From the NCBI GenBank assembly GCA_938022165.1, contig CALIEI010000001.1, positions 1 to 47,777 on the forward strand: a stretch of DNA of 47,777 nt, written 5' to 3'. Positions 1 to 9,308 of this stretch are shown in pieces; the stretch's first letter is position 1; every line of letters starts with the position of its first letter. A program made the position numbers and the translations under genes. The notes beneath the pieces were generated by a model. The model was not told where the DNA came from. It worked only from the letters and a program-made list of their open reading frames with translations, and searched no databases. Origin of the DNA: an uncultured Saprospiraceae bacterium. GTDB lineage: Bacteria > Bacteroidota > Bacteroidia > Chitinophagales > Saprospiraceae.

Positions 1-1
1 G

Positions 2-1000
2 AGTGAATATAAATTTCATCATATGCCCTTAGCCGCAGTATTGCCCATATTGAGTAAAGTACAGAATGATGCAGAGACCTCACGTTCTATGATCATGGCT
101 AAGATGGCAAGTCTCACTGGCGGTAAGAATATCAAGCTAAATAATTTCTTTCCTGTGATTGTACCAGAGAAAAGCTATGTCATCAAAGGTGAACCGTTTA
201 AAGCAAGAGTAACTATTGGCGCTTATTCAAATGAATTTGCTAAAACATCATCTGTGTATATCAATGGCCAGAAAGTAAGATTAGGTGCTGATGGTTGGGG
301 TGATTATTCCCAAATGGCTACTGGCACTGGTCCACAAAATTTAAGGATGCAGGCCAAAGTGCTTAATCCGCATACAAATGAAAGTTTCGAAGAGTTTGAT
401 GATTTCACTTATGAAGTAGGGGCTAGGTCTGCAGCTGTTTCTGCCACTAAGATGAATTTATTGTACGTAGGTGTAGAAAATCCATTAGATATTTCAGTAG
501 CAGGAGCGAACTCTAATTCCGTAAAAGTAAAATGCGAGGGCTGTAAATTGCAAAGAAAAAACAATCAATATATTGCGACAGCTACAAAACCTGGAATTGC
601 TAGAGTGATGGTTTCGGCAGAAGGATTTCCGGATACTCCTTATGAATTTAGAGTTAAAAGAATTCCTGACCCAATTGCAAAACTAGGTGATGGACTCCAA
701 AAGCATGGTGGCTCAATGGGTAATGGAGAATTTAAAATTTACAAAGGTCTCGACGCTTATTTAAAAGATTTTGAGTTTGAAGCACAATGCAGCATTGTTG
801 GTTTTTTATTAACCAGACATAAGAAAAACGATGATCCTATTTCATCAAGAAATGCAGGAGAAAAGTATAATTCGCAATCGCAAAGACTAGTAGAAAAAGC
901 GAGTTCTGGCGATCATTATTATTTTGATGATATTATGGCCAAATGCCCTGGAGATACACGAGGTAGAAAGTTACCATCTATGGTATTTAAGATCAAATAA
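2..1000 (+). CDS. gldM: GldM, T9SS/gliding motor protein (C-terminal part, 5' truncated)
   Basis: This is the C-terminal 332 residues of GldM (PorM), the periplasm-spanning component that with GldL forms the proton-driven motor of type IX secretion and gliding. The reading frame is open to the window edge, with codons for SEYKFHH before the first Met at 23, so that Met is internal. Family hallmarks are the MPLAAVLPILSKVQND segment, which follows the N-terminal helical part, then Ig-like beta domains, and a tail containing DHYYFDDIMAKCPGDTRGRK and ending SMVFKIK. Full-length GldM is roughly 510-520 residues, so about 180 residues and the membrane anchor lie upstream of the window. The next gene is a hydrolase 69 bp downstream, whereas gldN usually follows gldM. 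The family call is firm. Confidence 0.93.
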   Translation, partial: SEYKFHHMPLAAVLPILSKVQNDAETSRSMIMAKMASLTGGKNIKLNNFFPVIVPEKSYVIKGEPFKARVTIGAYSNEFAKTSSVYINGQKVRLGADGWGDYSQMATGTGPQNLRMQAKVLNPHTNESFEEFDDFTYEVGARSAAVSATKMNLLYVGVENPLDISVAGANSNSVKVKCEGCKLQRKNNQYIATATKPGIARVMVSAEGFPDTPYEFRVKRIPDPIAKLGDGLQKHGGSMGNGEFKIYKGLDAYLKDFEFEAQCSIVGFLLTRHKKNDDPISSRNAGEKYNSQSQRLVEKASSGDHYYFDDIMAKCPGDTRGRKLPSMVFKIK

Positions 1001-1068
1001 ACTCAAATTTCTAAACCTAATTAGTAAAATAGATTCTTTTATCTTGCGTTTACCTAAAAACGAAATAA

Positions 1069-1797
1069 ATGAACTTTAGAATCTTAATACCAGCTTTTTT
1101 ATCTTTCTTCTTGACCTGTCAATTCGCTTATTGCAATCATGATTCAATTGCAAAAACCAATATTTACCTCTTGGCAGGTCAAGGAGCAGATGAAAGGCTA
1201 TTCAAGAACTTGGATTTTCCAGATCAATACAAGGTAAATTATATCGAATATTCAATTCCTACTTCGGAGAAAAGCTTGGAAGAATATGCTTGTACATTAT
1301 CTAATCAGATCGATCAGAGTAAGCCATTTATACTTATTGGCGTTTCACTAGGAGGCATGCTGGCTACAGAAATGTGTGATTTTATGCACCCTTTAAAAAC
1401 CATCATTATAGCTAGTGCAAAAAATGCAAACGAACTGCCTAGGACTTTCAAATTTCAGAAGAAAGTGCCTTTATATAAATTAGCTGGCAAGTCAAATGTA
1501 AAGTGGGGCGCTAGATTCTTACAGCCTATCGTAGAGCCAGATCGCAGGCGGGAAAAAGACACCTTCAAAGCTATGCTAAAAGACAAGGACCCAGAATTTT
1601 TACTGAGGACAATACCTATGATAATGACTTGGGAAAGAGAGCAAAGCTGTGACGAGATTATCCATATCCATGGCACAAAAGACCATACAATCCCTTTCAA
1701 AAATGTACAGAGTGATTACCAAATACATGGAGGATCACATATGATAACTTTGACTGAAAGTGACAAGTTAAATAGAATTCTGAATGATATCCTTTAG
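1069..1797 (+). CDS. Secreted alpha/beta hydrolase
   Basis: A 242-residue alpha/beta-hydrolase-fold protein with an N-terminal signal peptide (about residues 1-22, ending FAYCNH). The nucleophile elbow is GVSLGG with Ser93. The acid is probably the Asp of HGTKDHTIP and the base the His of GGSHMITL, giving a complete Ser-Asp-His triad in the expected order. The short lid region around residues 125-190 is basic. The substrate cannot be told from sequence; such small hydrolases act as esterases, lipases or thioesterases. It lies 69 bp after gldM on the same strand, so it may be co-transcribed, but a T-rich TATCTTGCG stretch about 35 bp before its ATG could be its own promoter. Envelope location is inferred from the signal peptide. 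Confidence 0.8.
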   Translation: MNFRILIPAFLSFFLTCQFAYCNHDSIAKTNIYLLAGQGADERLFKNLDFPDQYKVNYIEYSIPTSEKSLEEYACTLSNQIDQSKPFILIGVSLGGMLATEMCDFMHPLKTIIIASAKNANELPRTFKFQKKVPLYKLAGKSNVKWGARFLQPIVEPDRRREKDTFKAMLKDKDPEFLLRTIPMIMTWEREQSCDEIIHIHGTKDHTIPFKNVQSDYQIHGGSHMITLTESDKLNRILNDIL

Positions 1798-1828
1798 TGT
1801 AATCCGTTTAAAACAAAATTAGGGTAGC

Positions 1829-1836
1829 TACCTTCT
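1829..1836 (+). promoter_or_regulatory. Putative -7 promoter box upstream of the Asp-box protein
   Basis: TACCTTCT approximates the Bacteroidota -7 element TAnnTTTG. A TTT (1807-1809) lies 19 nt upstream, where a degenerate -33 element would be expected. A start would give a leader of about 55 nt before ATG 1899. Very similar TACCTTCC boxes precede the genes at 41936 and 44943. This is motif matching by eye only. Confidence 0.3.
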
Positions 1837-1898
1837 CATAATATTTTGATACATTAGCAATGCCGAATTTTCGGCCTGAGATTTTGTAATTGAATAAT

Positions 1899-4800
1899 AT
1901 GAGATTTGTTATACTTGGGCTACTTACTTGCCTTCTTTTTTCGAATAGTAGTGCTCAAAAAATTGATGTTGCTAAGCTTGAGAATCTAAAAATGCGAAAT
2001 ATCGGCCCAGCTGGTATGAGTGGTCGTGTGACCTGCATTGATGTTAATCTTTCTGCACCAGAAAATATTTTTATCGGGACTGCCTCTGGAGGAGTCTGGC
2101 ATTCCAATAGTGGTGGAGTCCGTTGGGAACCTATCTTTGATGAAGCCCCTTTACAATCAGTTGGTTCTCTTGCCATCAATCAACAAAATCCAGCAGAAAT
2201 TTGGGTAGGTACTGGAGAGGGGAATCCGAGAAATTCTCAAAACTCTGGTGAGGGAATTTTCAAATCTATCGATGGAGGTAAAACTTGGAAATTGATGGGC
2301 TTAGAAAATACTCGTGTGATACACAGAATCATTATAGATCCAAATAATACGGACATCGTCTATGCAGGAGTACAAGGCCAATCCTGGGGAAGCAATACTG
2401 AAAGAGGAGTATTTAAAACAATCGATGGAGGAAAGACCTGGAATAAGATTCTGTATGAAAACGAAAATACTGGAATTGCTGACTTAATTATGGATCCTTC
2501 CAATCCGAATAAGTTGATTGCTGCAATGTGGGAGTTCGGAAGAAAACCATGGACATTTAAGTCTGGAGGTCCAGGTTCTGGATTGCATATTACTTACGAT
2601 GGAGGGCAAACCTGGAAAAAACTAAATGCAAAAGAAAATGGATTGCCAAAGGGAGACCTTGGCCGAATAGGAATTTCCTTTGCACCCAGTAAGCCTAATA
2701 TCTTGTACGCTTTAATTGAGGCAAAAGAAAACGGCCTTTATAAATCAACTGATGGAGGTGAAAATTGGAAACTAGTTTCCAAAAAGAATATTGGAAATAG
2801 ACCATTTTATTATGCTGATATTTTTGTTGATAGTGGAAATGAAAACCGCTTGTGGAATCTCTGGACATATGTATCTAAAAGTGAAGATGGAGGAAAGACT
2901 TTCGAGACTATACTTGACTACGGCAAAGGAGTGCATCCTGATCACCACGCATTTTGGCAACATCCGGATGATCCAAACTATATGATCGAGGGGAATGATG
3001 GAGGTATAAATATTTCAAGAGACAATGGTGTCAATTGGCGGTTTGTAGAGAATATTCCCGTAGCTCAGTTTTATCATATCAATTACGATATGGAGATTCC
3101 TTACAACATTGGTGGTGGAATGCAAGACAACGGTTCTTGGGTTGGACCAAGTAGTATTTGGAAGCGTGGAGGAATACGTAATGCAGATTGGAGAGAAGTG
3201 ATGTTTGGGGATGGATTTGATATGGTATTCAAGCAAGACGATAGTAGATATTTATGGTCTATGTCTCAAGGTGGTTTTTTAGGCTTTGTAGATCGAGAAA
3301 CGGGGTATACACATTTTGCAAAACCCTTGCATCCGGATGGGATAGAATTGAGATTCAATTGGAATGCAGCTTTAGCGCAAAATCCATTTGATAAAGAGAG
3401 TATATATTTTGGTAGCCAATTTGTGCACAAAAGCATGGACAATGGTAAAAGTTGGAAAATTATATCTCCAGACTTGACCACAAATGATAGTACTAAAATT
3501 AATCTTGGATTTAAAACAGGAGGCCTTACACCAGATGTGACAAGAGCGGAAAATCATGCTACTATTTTATCTATTCTACCAAGCCCTGTAGACGAGGATG
3601 TTGTTTGGGTAGGTACCGATGATGGCAAATTGCAATTAACTAAAGACGGAGGGAAAAACTGGACAAACCTTGCCAGTCGAATGGTTGGAGCTCCAAAAAA
3701 TTGTTGGATTCCTTATATCGAAGTGTCCCAAAAAAATGCAGGCGAAGCCTTTGTTGTTGTCAACAATTATAGACAAAATGATTGGAAACCTTATTTATAT
3801 CATACTACTAATTATGGTCAAACTTTTAATAGAATAGCTGGGCCAAACGAAGTCAAAGGGCACACTTTATCTCTAGTCCAAGATCCAGTAGAGGAGAACC
3901 TTTTATTTTTAGGTACAGATTACGGATTATACTTTTCATTAGATAAGGGAAAGAATTGGAACAAGTGGATGAAAGATTACCCAAGTGTTTCTACAAGAGA
4001 TTTAAAAATTCATCCTCGAGATCATGATTTGATTGTAGGAAGCTTTGGTAGAGCAGCATGGATATTTGATGATATAGCTGTTTTTAGAGCCTTGGCTAAA
4101 GACAATGCCAAACTGCTAGATGAAAAATTTAGTGCCATTTCTTCAACTGTAGGATATCAAGCAAATATTAGATCGGTAGATGGTGTTCGTTTTACAGCAG
4201 ACGCTAGCTTTTTAGGTCAGAATAAATCGGCTAATCCATTGATAACCCTTTGGGTAAAAGAAAAAGAAGAAAAAGATAAGATAGAAAATCCAAAGGCAAA
4301 GCGATCTAAGAAAGAAATGAAAGATGCTATGGGGAAGAAGGATAATGACAAAGAGGAGAAAGGCAAAAAAGGTAAAAACGATAAAGTTAAAATACATGTC
4401 TTAGATAGCGCTTCTGACACCTTGAGTACATTTTCTAGAAAGCTAAAACCAGGCATGAACCGCATCGGGTGGAATATGAATAGAAATGGAGTGCGCTTTC
4501 CTTCTTGGCAAGAACCCAAAAAAGATAGCGACCCTCCAGGGAACGGTGCGCCGGTAGTGCCAGGCACTTATAAAATGATCTTCGATTATCAGGGCAATAA
4601 AGACTCATTAGAGGTAGAAGTAAAACTAGATCCTAGATTGGACTTAACGGCTAGTCAAGTTGCTGAAAAAGAAAAAATGGTTAGAGCATTTTATGGCACT
4701 ATTGAGACAGCATCAGATGCATTTAATAGATTGAAAGAAGCCAATAAAACCATTGACCTAGTAAATAAACAAATGGAAAATGCTCCTGATTCAATAAGAA

Positions 4801-5132
4801 CACAAATAAAAGAAATGGGCAGTACGCTTCAAGACTCCATCAAAATACTGCAACATCTATTTATTTCTCCCGAGGATGCAAAAGGTATTCAGAGAAGAGA
4901 CGATAGAATCAACTCTTATTTGGGTACGGCACAAAGGTATTTATTTAATGCACAGGGGCAACCCAGTCAGATGGCTGATATAGCACAAGAGCAAGCGCAG
5001 AAAAAGCTAACAAAAGCATTAAAATTAATCAATGATTTGTTTGAAAAAGACTGGCCGAGCTATCAAGATAAAGTAGAAGCTGCTAAGCCTCCACTATTTA
5101 AAAGTTATGAAAGGATTGAATTAAAAAATTGA
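1899..5132 (+). CDS. Large secreted Asp-box (BNR/VPS10-like) beta-propeller protein
   Basis: A protein of 1077 residues when started at ATG 1899, giving the clean signal peptide MRFVILGLLTCLLFSNSSAQ; an in-frame TTG at 1890 is less likely. Residues about 40-740 carry about ten Asp-box motifs of the form DGGKTW (for example IDGGKTWKLM, YDGGQTWKKL, TDGGENWKLV, KDGGKNWTNL), the signature of seven- or ten-bladed propellers in sortilin/VPS10 and sialidase-like families. Residues about 787-830 are a Lys/Glu-rich low-complexity linker. After it come a beta region and a helical, probably coiled-coil, tail (about 905-1060). Proteins of this size and architecture are common in Bacteroidota and often labelled 'glycosyl hydrolase', but no catalytic motif is visible. 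No T9SS tail is recognisable, so it is probably periplasmic or secreted by another route. Confidence 0.85.
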   Translation: MRFVILGLLTCLLFSNSSAQKIDVAKLENLKMRNIGPAGMSGRVTCIDVNLSAPENIFIGTASGGVWHSNSGGVRWEPIFDEAPLQSVGSLAINQQNPAEIWVGTGEGNPRNSQNSGEGIFKSIDGGKTWKLMGLENTRVIHRIIIDPNNTDIVYAGVQGQSWGSNTERGVFKTIDGGKTWNKILYENENTGIADLIMDPSNPNKLIAAMWEFGRKPWTFKSGGPGSGLHITYDGGQTWKKLNAKENGLPKGDLGRIGISFAPSKPNILYALIEAKENGLYKSTDGGENWKLVSKKNIGNRPFYYADIFVDSGNENRLWNLWTYVSKSEDGGKTFETILDYGKGVHPDHHAFWQHPDDPNYMIEGNDGGINISRDNGVNWRFVENIPVAQFYHINYDMEIPYNIGGGMQDNGSWVGPSSIWKRGGIRNADWREVMFGDGFDMVFKQDDSRYLWSMSQGGFLGFVDRETGYTHFAKPLHPDGIELRFNWNAALAQNPFDKESIYFGSQFVHKSMDNGKSWKIISPDLTTNDSTKINLGFKTGGLTPDVTRAENHATILSILPSPVDEDVVWVGTDDGKLQLTKDGGKNWTNLASRMVGAPKNCWIPYIEVSQKNAGEAFVVVNNYRQNDWKPYLYHTTNYGQTFNRIAGPNEVKGHTLSLVQDPVEENLLFLGTDYGLYFSLDKGKNWNKWMKDYPSVSTRDLKIHPRDHDLIVGSFGRAAWIFDDIAVFRALAKDNAKLLDEKFSAISSTVGYQANIRSVDGVRFTADASFLGQNKSANPLITLWVKEKEEKDKIENPKAKRSKKEMKDAMGKKDNDKEEKGKKGKNDKVKIHVLDSASDTLSTFSRKLKPGMNRIGWNMNRNGVRFPSWQEPKKDSDPPGNGAPVVPGTYKMIFDYQGNKDSLEVEVKLDPRLDLTASQVAEKEKMVRAFYGTIETASDAFNRLKEANKTIDLVNKQMENAPDSIRTQIKEMGSTLQDSIKILQHLFISPEDAKGIQRRDDRINSYLGTAQRYLFNAQGQPSQMADIAQEQAQKKLTKALKLINDLFEKDWPSYQDKVEAAKPPLFKSYERIELKN

Positions 5133-5189
5133 TAACCTGCTGCAGATTAGAGTATATGCAATACAGTAAATTGACTCAATAAAGTCATC

Positions 5190-6449
5190 GTGATAAATAA
5201 AAGGAGAATATTTTTTCAACAGTTAATAACAGGAAGTGCTTTCTTGGCCGCTTATCCGTGGCTTGCTCAATTGAAGAATATATTTGAAGAGATCGATCTT
5301 GAAAAAAACGAAGAGCGTTATTGGAAAAAAATTCGGAACCAATACTCACTCAGTAAAAAATATATTGACCTCAACAATGCTGGGGTTAACCCGCAATCAA
5401 AAGTAGTACAAGAGTCTGTTAGCTTTTATGAGAAATTAAGCAATGAAATACCTTCGCTTAATATGTGGCAGATCATAGATAAAGATAAAGTAATAGTTAA
5501 GCAGGCACTTGCTGAAATGATAGGTTGTGCACAAGAGGATCTTGCTATACAGCGCAATACTACAGAAGCGCTAGAAACTATCATTTTTGGAGTGCAGTTG
5601 AAAAAGGGTGATGAAGTCGTACTGAGTAAGCACGACTATCCGCACATGAAGTTTGCTTGGAATCAGAGAGCTGAAAGAGATGGCATCAAATTAAAATGGG
5701 TAGAGTTGGACTTACCTAGTTCTGATCCTCCCTATATTTTAGAGCAATTCAAAAGTCAAATAACAAATCAGACTAAGATGGTATGTATTACACATATCAC
5801 GAATTGGAATGGACAAGTTTACCCTATCAAAGAGATAGCAACCTATGCAAAATCTCAAGGAGCAGATGTGCTAGTTGATGCTGCTCATACCATAGGGCAA
5901 AGAAATATAAATGTAAGTGAACTAGATATTGACTATCTAGCAAGTAGTTTGCATAAATGGCTAGGAGCTCCTTTTGGTACTGGAGTATTGTATGTAAAAA
6001 AGGGAAAAAGAAGAGATGTTTACCCATTGTTTGCAGGTCCTAATGGTAAAGCAAAAGGAATGCACAAATTTGAGCACCTTGGCACGCACGCAGTTTCTCA
6101 TGAAAGATCCATTTTGCCCGCCATTATATTTTGTAATAGTATAGGCATCGAGCGCAAACGAAAAAGGCTTCAATATCTCAAAATGTATGTAGTCGATCAG
6201 ATAAAAACTTTGCCTAGAGTGGAAATTCTTAGTCCACTTGATGCAGAGAATGGATCTGCAATTTTACTATTCAATATAAAGGGTATAGATAGTGCCCAAC
6301 TTTGCAAAGATCTAAAGATCCAATGGAAAATACATACCACTATTTCAAGAAACGAAAACCTTGATGGTATAAGAATCTCGCCAAATGTGTTCACTCAAAC
6401 TTCAGAATTAGATAAATTTATTGAAGCAGTGCGTACCTTTGTAGTATAA
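5190..6449 (+). CDS. Class V aminotransferase-fold PLP enzyme with Tat-type signal
   Basis: A 419-residue PLP-dependent fold-type I enzyme of aminotransferase class V (isopenicillin N epimerase / cysteine desulfurase-like). The start is GTG 5190, giving NKRRIFFQQLITGSAFLAA, a twin-arginine signal (RRxFF followed by a hydrophobic stretch). Supporting motifs are NNAGVNPQS near the N-terminus, RNTTEALE (PLP phosphate contacts), LVDAAHTIGQ (the Asp that pairs with the pyridine nitrogen) and SSLHKWLGAPFGTG with the Schiff-base Lys256. A late active-site motif, IRISPNVFT, is also present. The Tat signal implies export after cofactor loading, which is inferred. The gene lies 57 bp after the Asp-box gene and 12 bp before apbE, so an operon is likely. 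The substrate is unknown. Confidence 0.86.
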   Translation: MINKRRIFFQQLITGSAFLAAYPWLAQLKNIFEEIDLEKNEERYWKKIRNQYSLSKKYIDLNNAGVNPQSKVVQESVSFYEKLSNEIPSLNMWQIIDKDKVIVKQALAEMIGCAQEDLAIQRNTTEALETIIFGVQLKKGDEVVLSKHDYPHMKFAWNQRAERDGIKLKWVELDLPSSDPPYILEQFKSQITNQTKMVCITHITNWNGQVYPIKEIATYAKSQGADVLVDAAHTIGQRNINVSELDIDYLASSLHKWLGAPFGTGVLYVKKGKRRDVYPLFAGPNGKAKGMHKFEHLGTHAVSHERSILPAIIFCNSIGIERKRKRLQYLKMYVVDQIKTLPRVEILSPLDAENGSAILLFNIKGIDSAQLCKDLKIQWKIHTTISRNENLDGIRISPNVFTQTSELDKFIEAVRTFVV

Positions 6450-6461
6450 GATTCAAATTAA

Positions 6462-7547
6462 ATGAAAAATATCCTTTTACTATTAGCGTTTGCTTGTGCT
6501 ATAATTTCTTGTAACAACACTCCGAACGCTGAAAAAAAATCAGCCTCTTCCTCAAGTGGACCAAAAAGTATTTCGAAGATCACCGGCCAAACGATGGGCA
6601 CCACATACAATATCACGAGTGATTTGGCCAATCTATCACAGATCAAATCCAAGATTGACGCCTTGCTAGTAGAGATCAATAATGAGGTATCTACTTATGA
6701 AGAAAATTCCTTTATCAGTTTGTTTAATAAAGCAGAAAAAAAGGTAGTCTTGCAGAACACACGAAACTATGAAAAGGAGCATCCACATTTTAAGATAAAC
6801 TATGATGTCGCAAGAGAGGTGTATCGAAAAAGTAGAGCAGCATTTGATCCTACTGTTATGCCACTAGTGAACTATTGGGGATTTGGACCAAACAAAAAAA
6901 ATCCTGAGCAAATTGATAAAGCCAAATTAGAAGAAATTAGAGCCGATGTTGGATTTGTAAAAGTGGACAAAAATACGGTCTCAAGTGAGAGAAAGAAATA
7001 CCTAATAAAAAACCGCCCTGGAATACAGTTAGATTTTTCTGCTTTAGCAAAAGGATACGCAGTTGATAAAGTGGCAGAGTTATTAGAAAAAGAAGGATCC
7101 AAAAACCATCTAGTTGAAATAGGTGGTGAAGTAAAAGTGAAAGGTAAAAATGAAAAAAATGGTTTTTGGATTATTGGAATAAACAGACCAGAGACAGATG
7201 CTGCATTAAATTCCGTATTCAAAAAAATGCAAATTACAGATATGGCCATGGCTTCTTCAGGTAACTATCGTAACTATTTTAAACTAAATGATAAAATTTA
7301 TAGCCATACCATAAACCCTCGTACAGGCTATCCAGAACAAAGCAACCTGCTCAGCACCACCATCTTAGCGAAGGATTGTATTTACGCTGATGCTTATGCT
7401 ACTGCTTGTATGGTACTAGGCTTGCAAGAGGGAAGAGAGCTTATAGACAGTGTGGATGGAGTAGAAGCCTATTTTATTTATACTGATGAAAAAGGACAGC
7501 TGGCTGAATTGCAAACTAATGGGGCTTCTTTCTATCTTGTGGACTGA
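6462..7547 (+). CDS. apbE: FAD:protein FMN transferase, lipoprotein (ApbE)
   Basis: A 361-residue ApbE. It transfers FMN from FAD to a Thr/Ser of exported proteins such as the Na+-NQR and RNF subunits, using Mg2+. The signal peptide ends AIISC, a lipobox with Cys17, so it should be a membrane-anchored periplasmic lipoprotein. Family blocks in order are TGQTMGTTYNIT at the mature N-terminus, FDPTVMPLVNYWGFG, IQLDFSALAKGYAVDKVAELL, VEIGGEVKVKG, HTINPRTGYPEQ and DCIYADAYATACMVLGL, the last matching the Mg2+ site. Length fits the family. No obvious flavinylation target is encoded nearby. It starts 12 bp after the aminotransferase gene. Confidence 0.94.
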   Translation: MKNILLLLAFACAIISCNNTPNAEKKSASSSSGPKSISKITGQTMGTTYNITSDLANLSQIKSKIDALLVEINNEVSTYEENSFISLFNKAEKKVVLQNTRNYEKEHPHFKINYDVAREVYRKSRAAFDPTVMPLVNYWGFGPNKKNPEQIDKAKLEEIRADVGFVKVDKNTVSSERKKYLIKNRPGIQLDFSALAKGYAVDKVAELLEKEGSKNHLVEIGGEVKVKGKNEKNGFWIIGINRPETDAALNSVFKKMQITDMAMASSGNYRNYFKLNDKIYSHTINPRTGYPEQSNLLSTTILAKDCIYADAYATACMVLGLQEGRELIDSVDGVEAYFIYTDEKGQLAELQTNGASFYLVD

Positions 7548-7604
7548 TCACAGCCTGAATCTGGATATATCTTCGTTTCTCACTGTGAACTCTAAATTGT
7601 TTTA

Positions 7605-8417
7605 ATGGAACTTAATCTTAAAAAAGAGATCATCTTTTTTGATGTAGAATCTACAGGGCTCAACGTTATCAGAGATCGCATCATACAAATAGCACTTATT
7701 AAATATTCTCCAGGCAAGCCAGAGCCAGAAGAGCTTACTTTATTGATCAATCCAGGCATCCCGATTTCTGAAGAAGCTTATGGCGTACATGGTATTTCGG
7801 CACAAGACGTAGCCAACAAACCTACTTTTAGCCAAGTAGCAGATCAGATTTATGATTTTATTGGTGACGGTGATATAGGTGGATATAATTCTGCACGGTA
7901 CGATGTGCCTATTTTGATGGAAGAGTTTGCCAGAGCAGGCAAAGAGTTTTCCATGGAAGGGCGCAATAGCATAGATGTGCAACGCATCTTTTACAAAATG
8001 GAACCGCGTACCCTGAGAGCTGCTTTGCGATTTTATTGCAACAAAGAACTGGTTGGAGCACATGACGCACTCGCAGATGTAAGAGCAACTGTTGACGTAT
8101 TAAAGGGGCAGTTAGATAAATATCAAGGCGTGGATCTAATTGTAGATGAACAAGAATCCATAAAAGCCCCTATAGTTAATGATATGGAGGCACTGCATAA
8201 ATTCACATCAGATCTAAAGACAATAGACGCTACGCAAAGATTAAAGTATAATTCTGATGGGGTAATCATTTTTAACTTTGGAAAGTATGTCAATCAGTCT
8301 GTTGTAGACGTTATATCTAAAGACAAGAATTATTATAATTGGATATTAGCCAAAGATTTTTCGTCCCAAGTAAAACAAATAATAAAGCGGCTGTATACAG
8401 AAAATGTGCAAACCTAA
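7605..8417 (+). CDS. DnaQ-like 3'-5' exonuclease with ExoX-type C-terminal domain
   Basis: A 270-residue cytoplasmic DEDDh exonuclease. All five catalytic residues are visible: Asp13 and Glu15 in FFDVEST, Asp100 in NSARYDVP, and His153 and Asp158 in GAHDALADVR. After a linker (about 175-220), residues 223-268 (FNFGKYVNQSVVDV...YYNWILAKDF) resemble the small domain found at the C-terminus of ExoX-type nucleases. It probably acts as a proofreading or repair/RNA-trimming 3'-5' exonuclease; which one is not determined. Its last 14 bases overlap the start of the first MbnP-like gene, so translation may be coupled. Confidence 0.9.
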   Translation: MELNLKKEIIFFDVESTGLNVIRDRIIQIALIKYSPGKPEPEELTLLINPGIPISEEAYGVHGISAQDVANKPTFSQVADQIYDFIGDGDIGGYNSARYDVPILMEEFARAGKEFSMEGRNSIDVQRIFYKMEPRTLRAALRFYCNKELVGAHDALADVRATVDVLKGQLDKYQGVDLIVDEQESIKAPIVNDMEALHKFTSDLKTIDATQRLKYNSDGVIIFNFGKYVNQSVVDVISKDKNYYNWILAKDFSSQVKQIIKRLYTENVQT

Positions 8418-9291
8418 TTTGAAAAGATTTATAAAGCTTACACTGATACTCATTTGTATTGCGGGATTCTATGCTTGTTCTGAACCTGATATGGGTTGTT
8501 TAGACGCATTATCTTCTAATTTCGACCTTGAAGCGGACCAAGATTGCTGTGTTAGAGCGGATGAGTGTTGTTGTACTTATCCAAATCTTTCACTCGGGAT
8601 TACTTACAAGTTAACTTCTCAAGACTCACTTGATGACCCTAGAACAAACTTTAAGCTTGGAGATTGCTACCCATTGGACAATCTTACAGATAGTATTCAA
8701 ATAGATACATTACAGTTTTTTATATATGGGCTAAAGCCACATAATTCAGCACTGCTCGACTCCATATGTGTCACTGAAATCATGGAATACAATAGAGCCA
8801 ATACTTCTGACGAAACAGAAGTCTTAAGTATTGAAGACAACTTTGCTCTTATTGATGGTATCCAGTTTAGGTATGATTTAGGGACGTATCAAAGTGATTT
8901 AGAGACCGATAGGATTGATTTTACCATTGGATTGCCTGAAAATATAGCTCAAATTAACCCTGACGATATAATCACCGATAATCTATTCAAAAATACCTAT
9001 AGTGATTTATATGATCAAGCAGAGGGGATTTATGCTTCTATTAGAATAAATATTACTATAAAAAGCGGTGAAAAACAACGGAATATAATAGAAACGTATA
9101 TCTACGAACAATTTACGTCTACATCTTTGCTTAACCCACTTGTTGTAAGTAAAGGAGATGATTTGAACATTCTTATGCGGATTAACGTCCTAGATATCTT
9201 TAAAGGCACTATATTTGATGTATCAAATGAAGATTTACAACTGATTATCACTAATAATATAGAAAACAGTATATCTATTTTAGGAGAATAA
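8404..9291 (+). CDS. MbnP-like lipoprotein 1, Cys-rich N-terminus
   Basis: A 295-residue exported lipoprotein: the hydrophobic signal ends GFYAC. ATG 8404 overlaps the upstream gene by 14 bp; an in-frame TTG at 8419, one base after that gene's stop, gives an equally good signal (KRFIKLTLILI) and cannot be excluded. Next comes a Cys-rich stretch (GCLDALSSNFDLEADQDCC...ECCCTYP) resembling the GCTDxxAxNYNPDA-type module of Bacteroidota surface proteins. The rest has the MbnP layout: LSLGITYKL, DTLQFFIYGL, an IQFRYDLG strand and FTIGLPENIAQINPDD. There are no tryptophans. It heads a run of three lipoprotein genes with the second MbnP-like protein and a di-heme peroxidase. Assignment to MbnP rests on layout and neighbours and is less secure than for the next gene. 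Confidence 0.68.
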   Translation: MCKPNLKRFIKLTLILICIAGFYACSEPDMGCLDALSSNFDLEADQDCCVRADECCCTYPNLSLGITYKLTSQDSLDDPRTNFKLGDCYPLDNLTDSIQIDTLQFFIYGLKPHNSALLDSICVTEIMEYNRANTSDETEVLSIEDNFALIDGIQFRYDLGTYQSDLETDRIDFTIGLPENIAQINPDDIITDNLFKNTYSDLYDQAEGIYASIRINITIKSGEKQRNIIETYIYEQFTSTSLLNPLVVSKGDDLNILMRINVLDIFKGTIFDVSNEDLQLIITNNIENSISILGE

Positions 9292-9308
9292 ATATCAATA
9301 CTTAGAAA

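Noticed and set aside
4217-4567. A 116-codon antisense frame within the Asp-box gene
   Set aside because: It is the complement of the Lys-rich linker (hence Phe/Leu/Ser-rich) and has no independent support.
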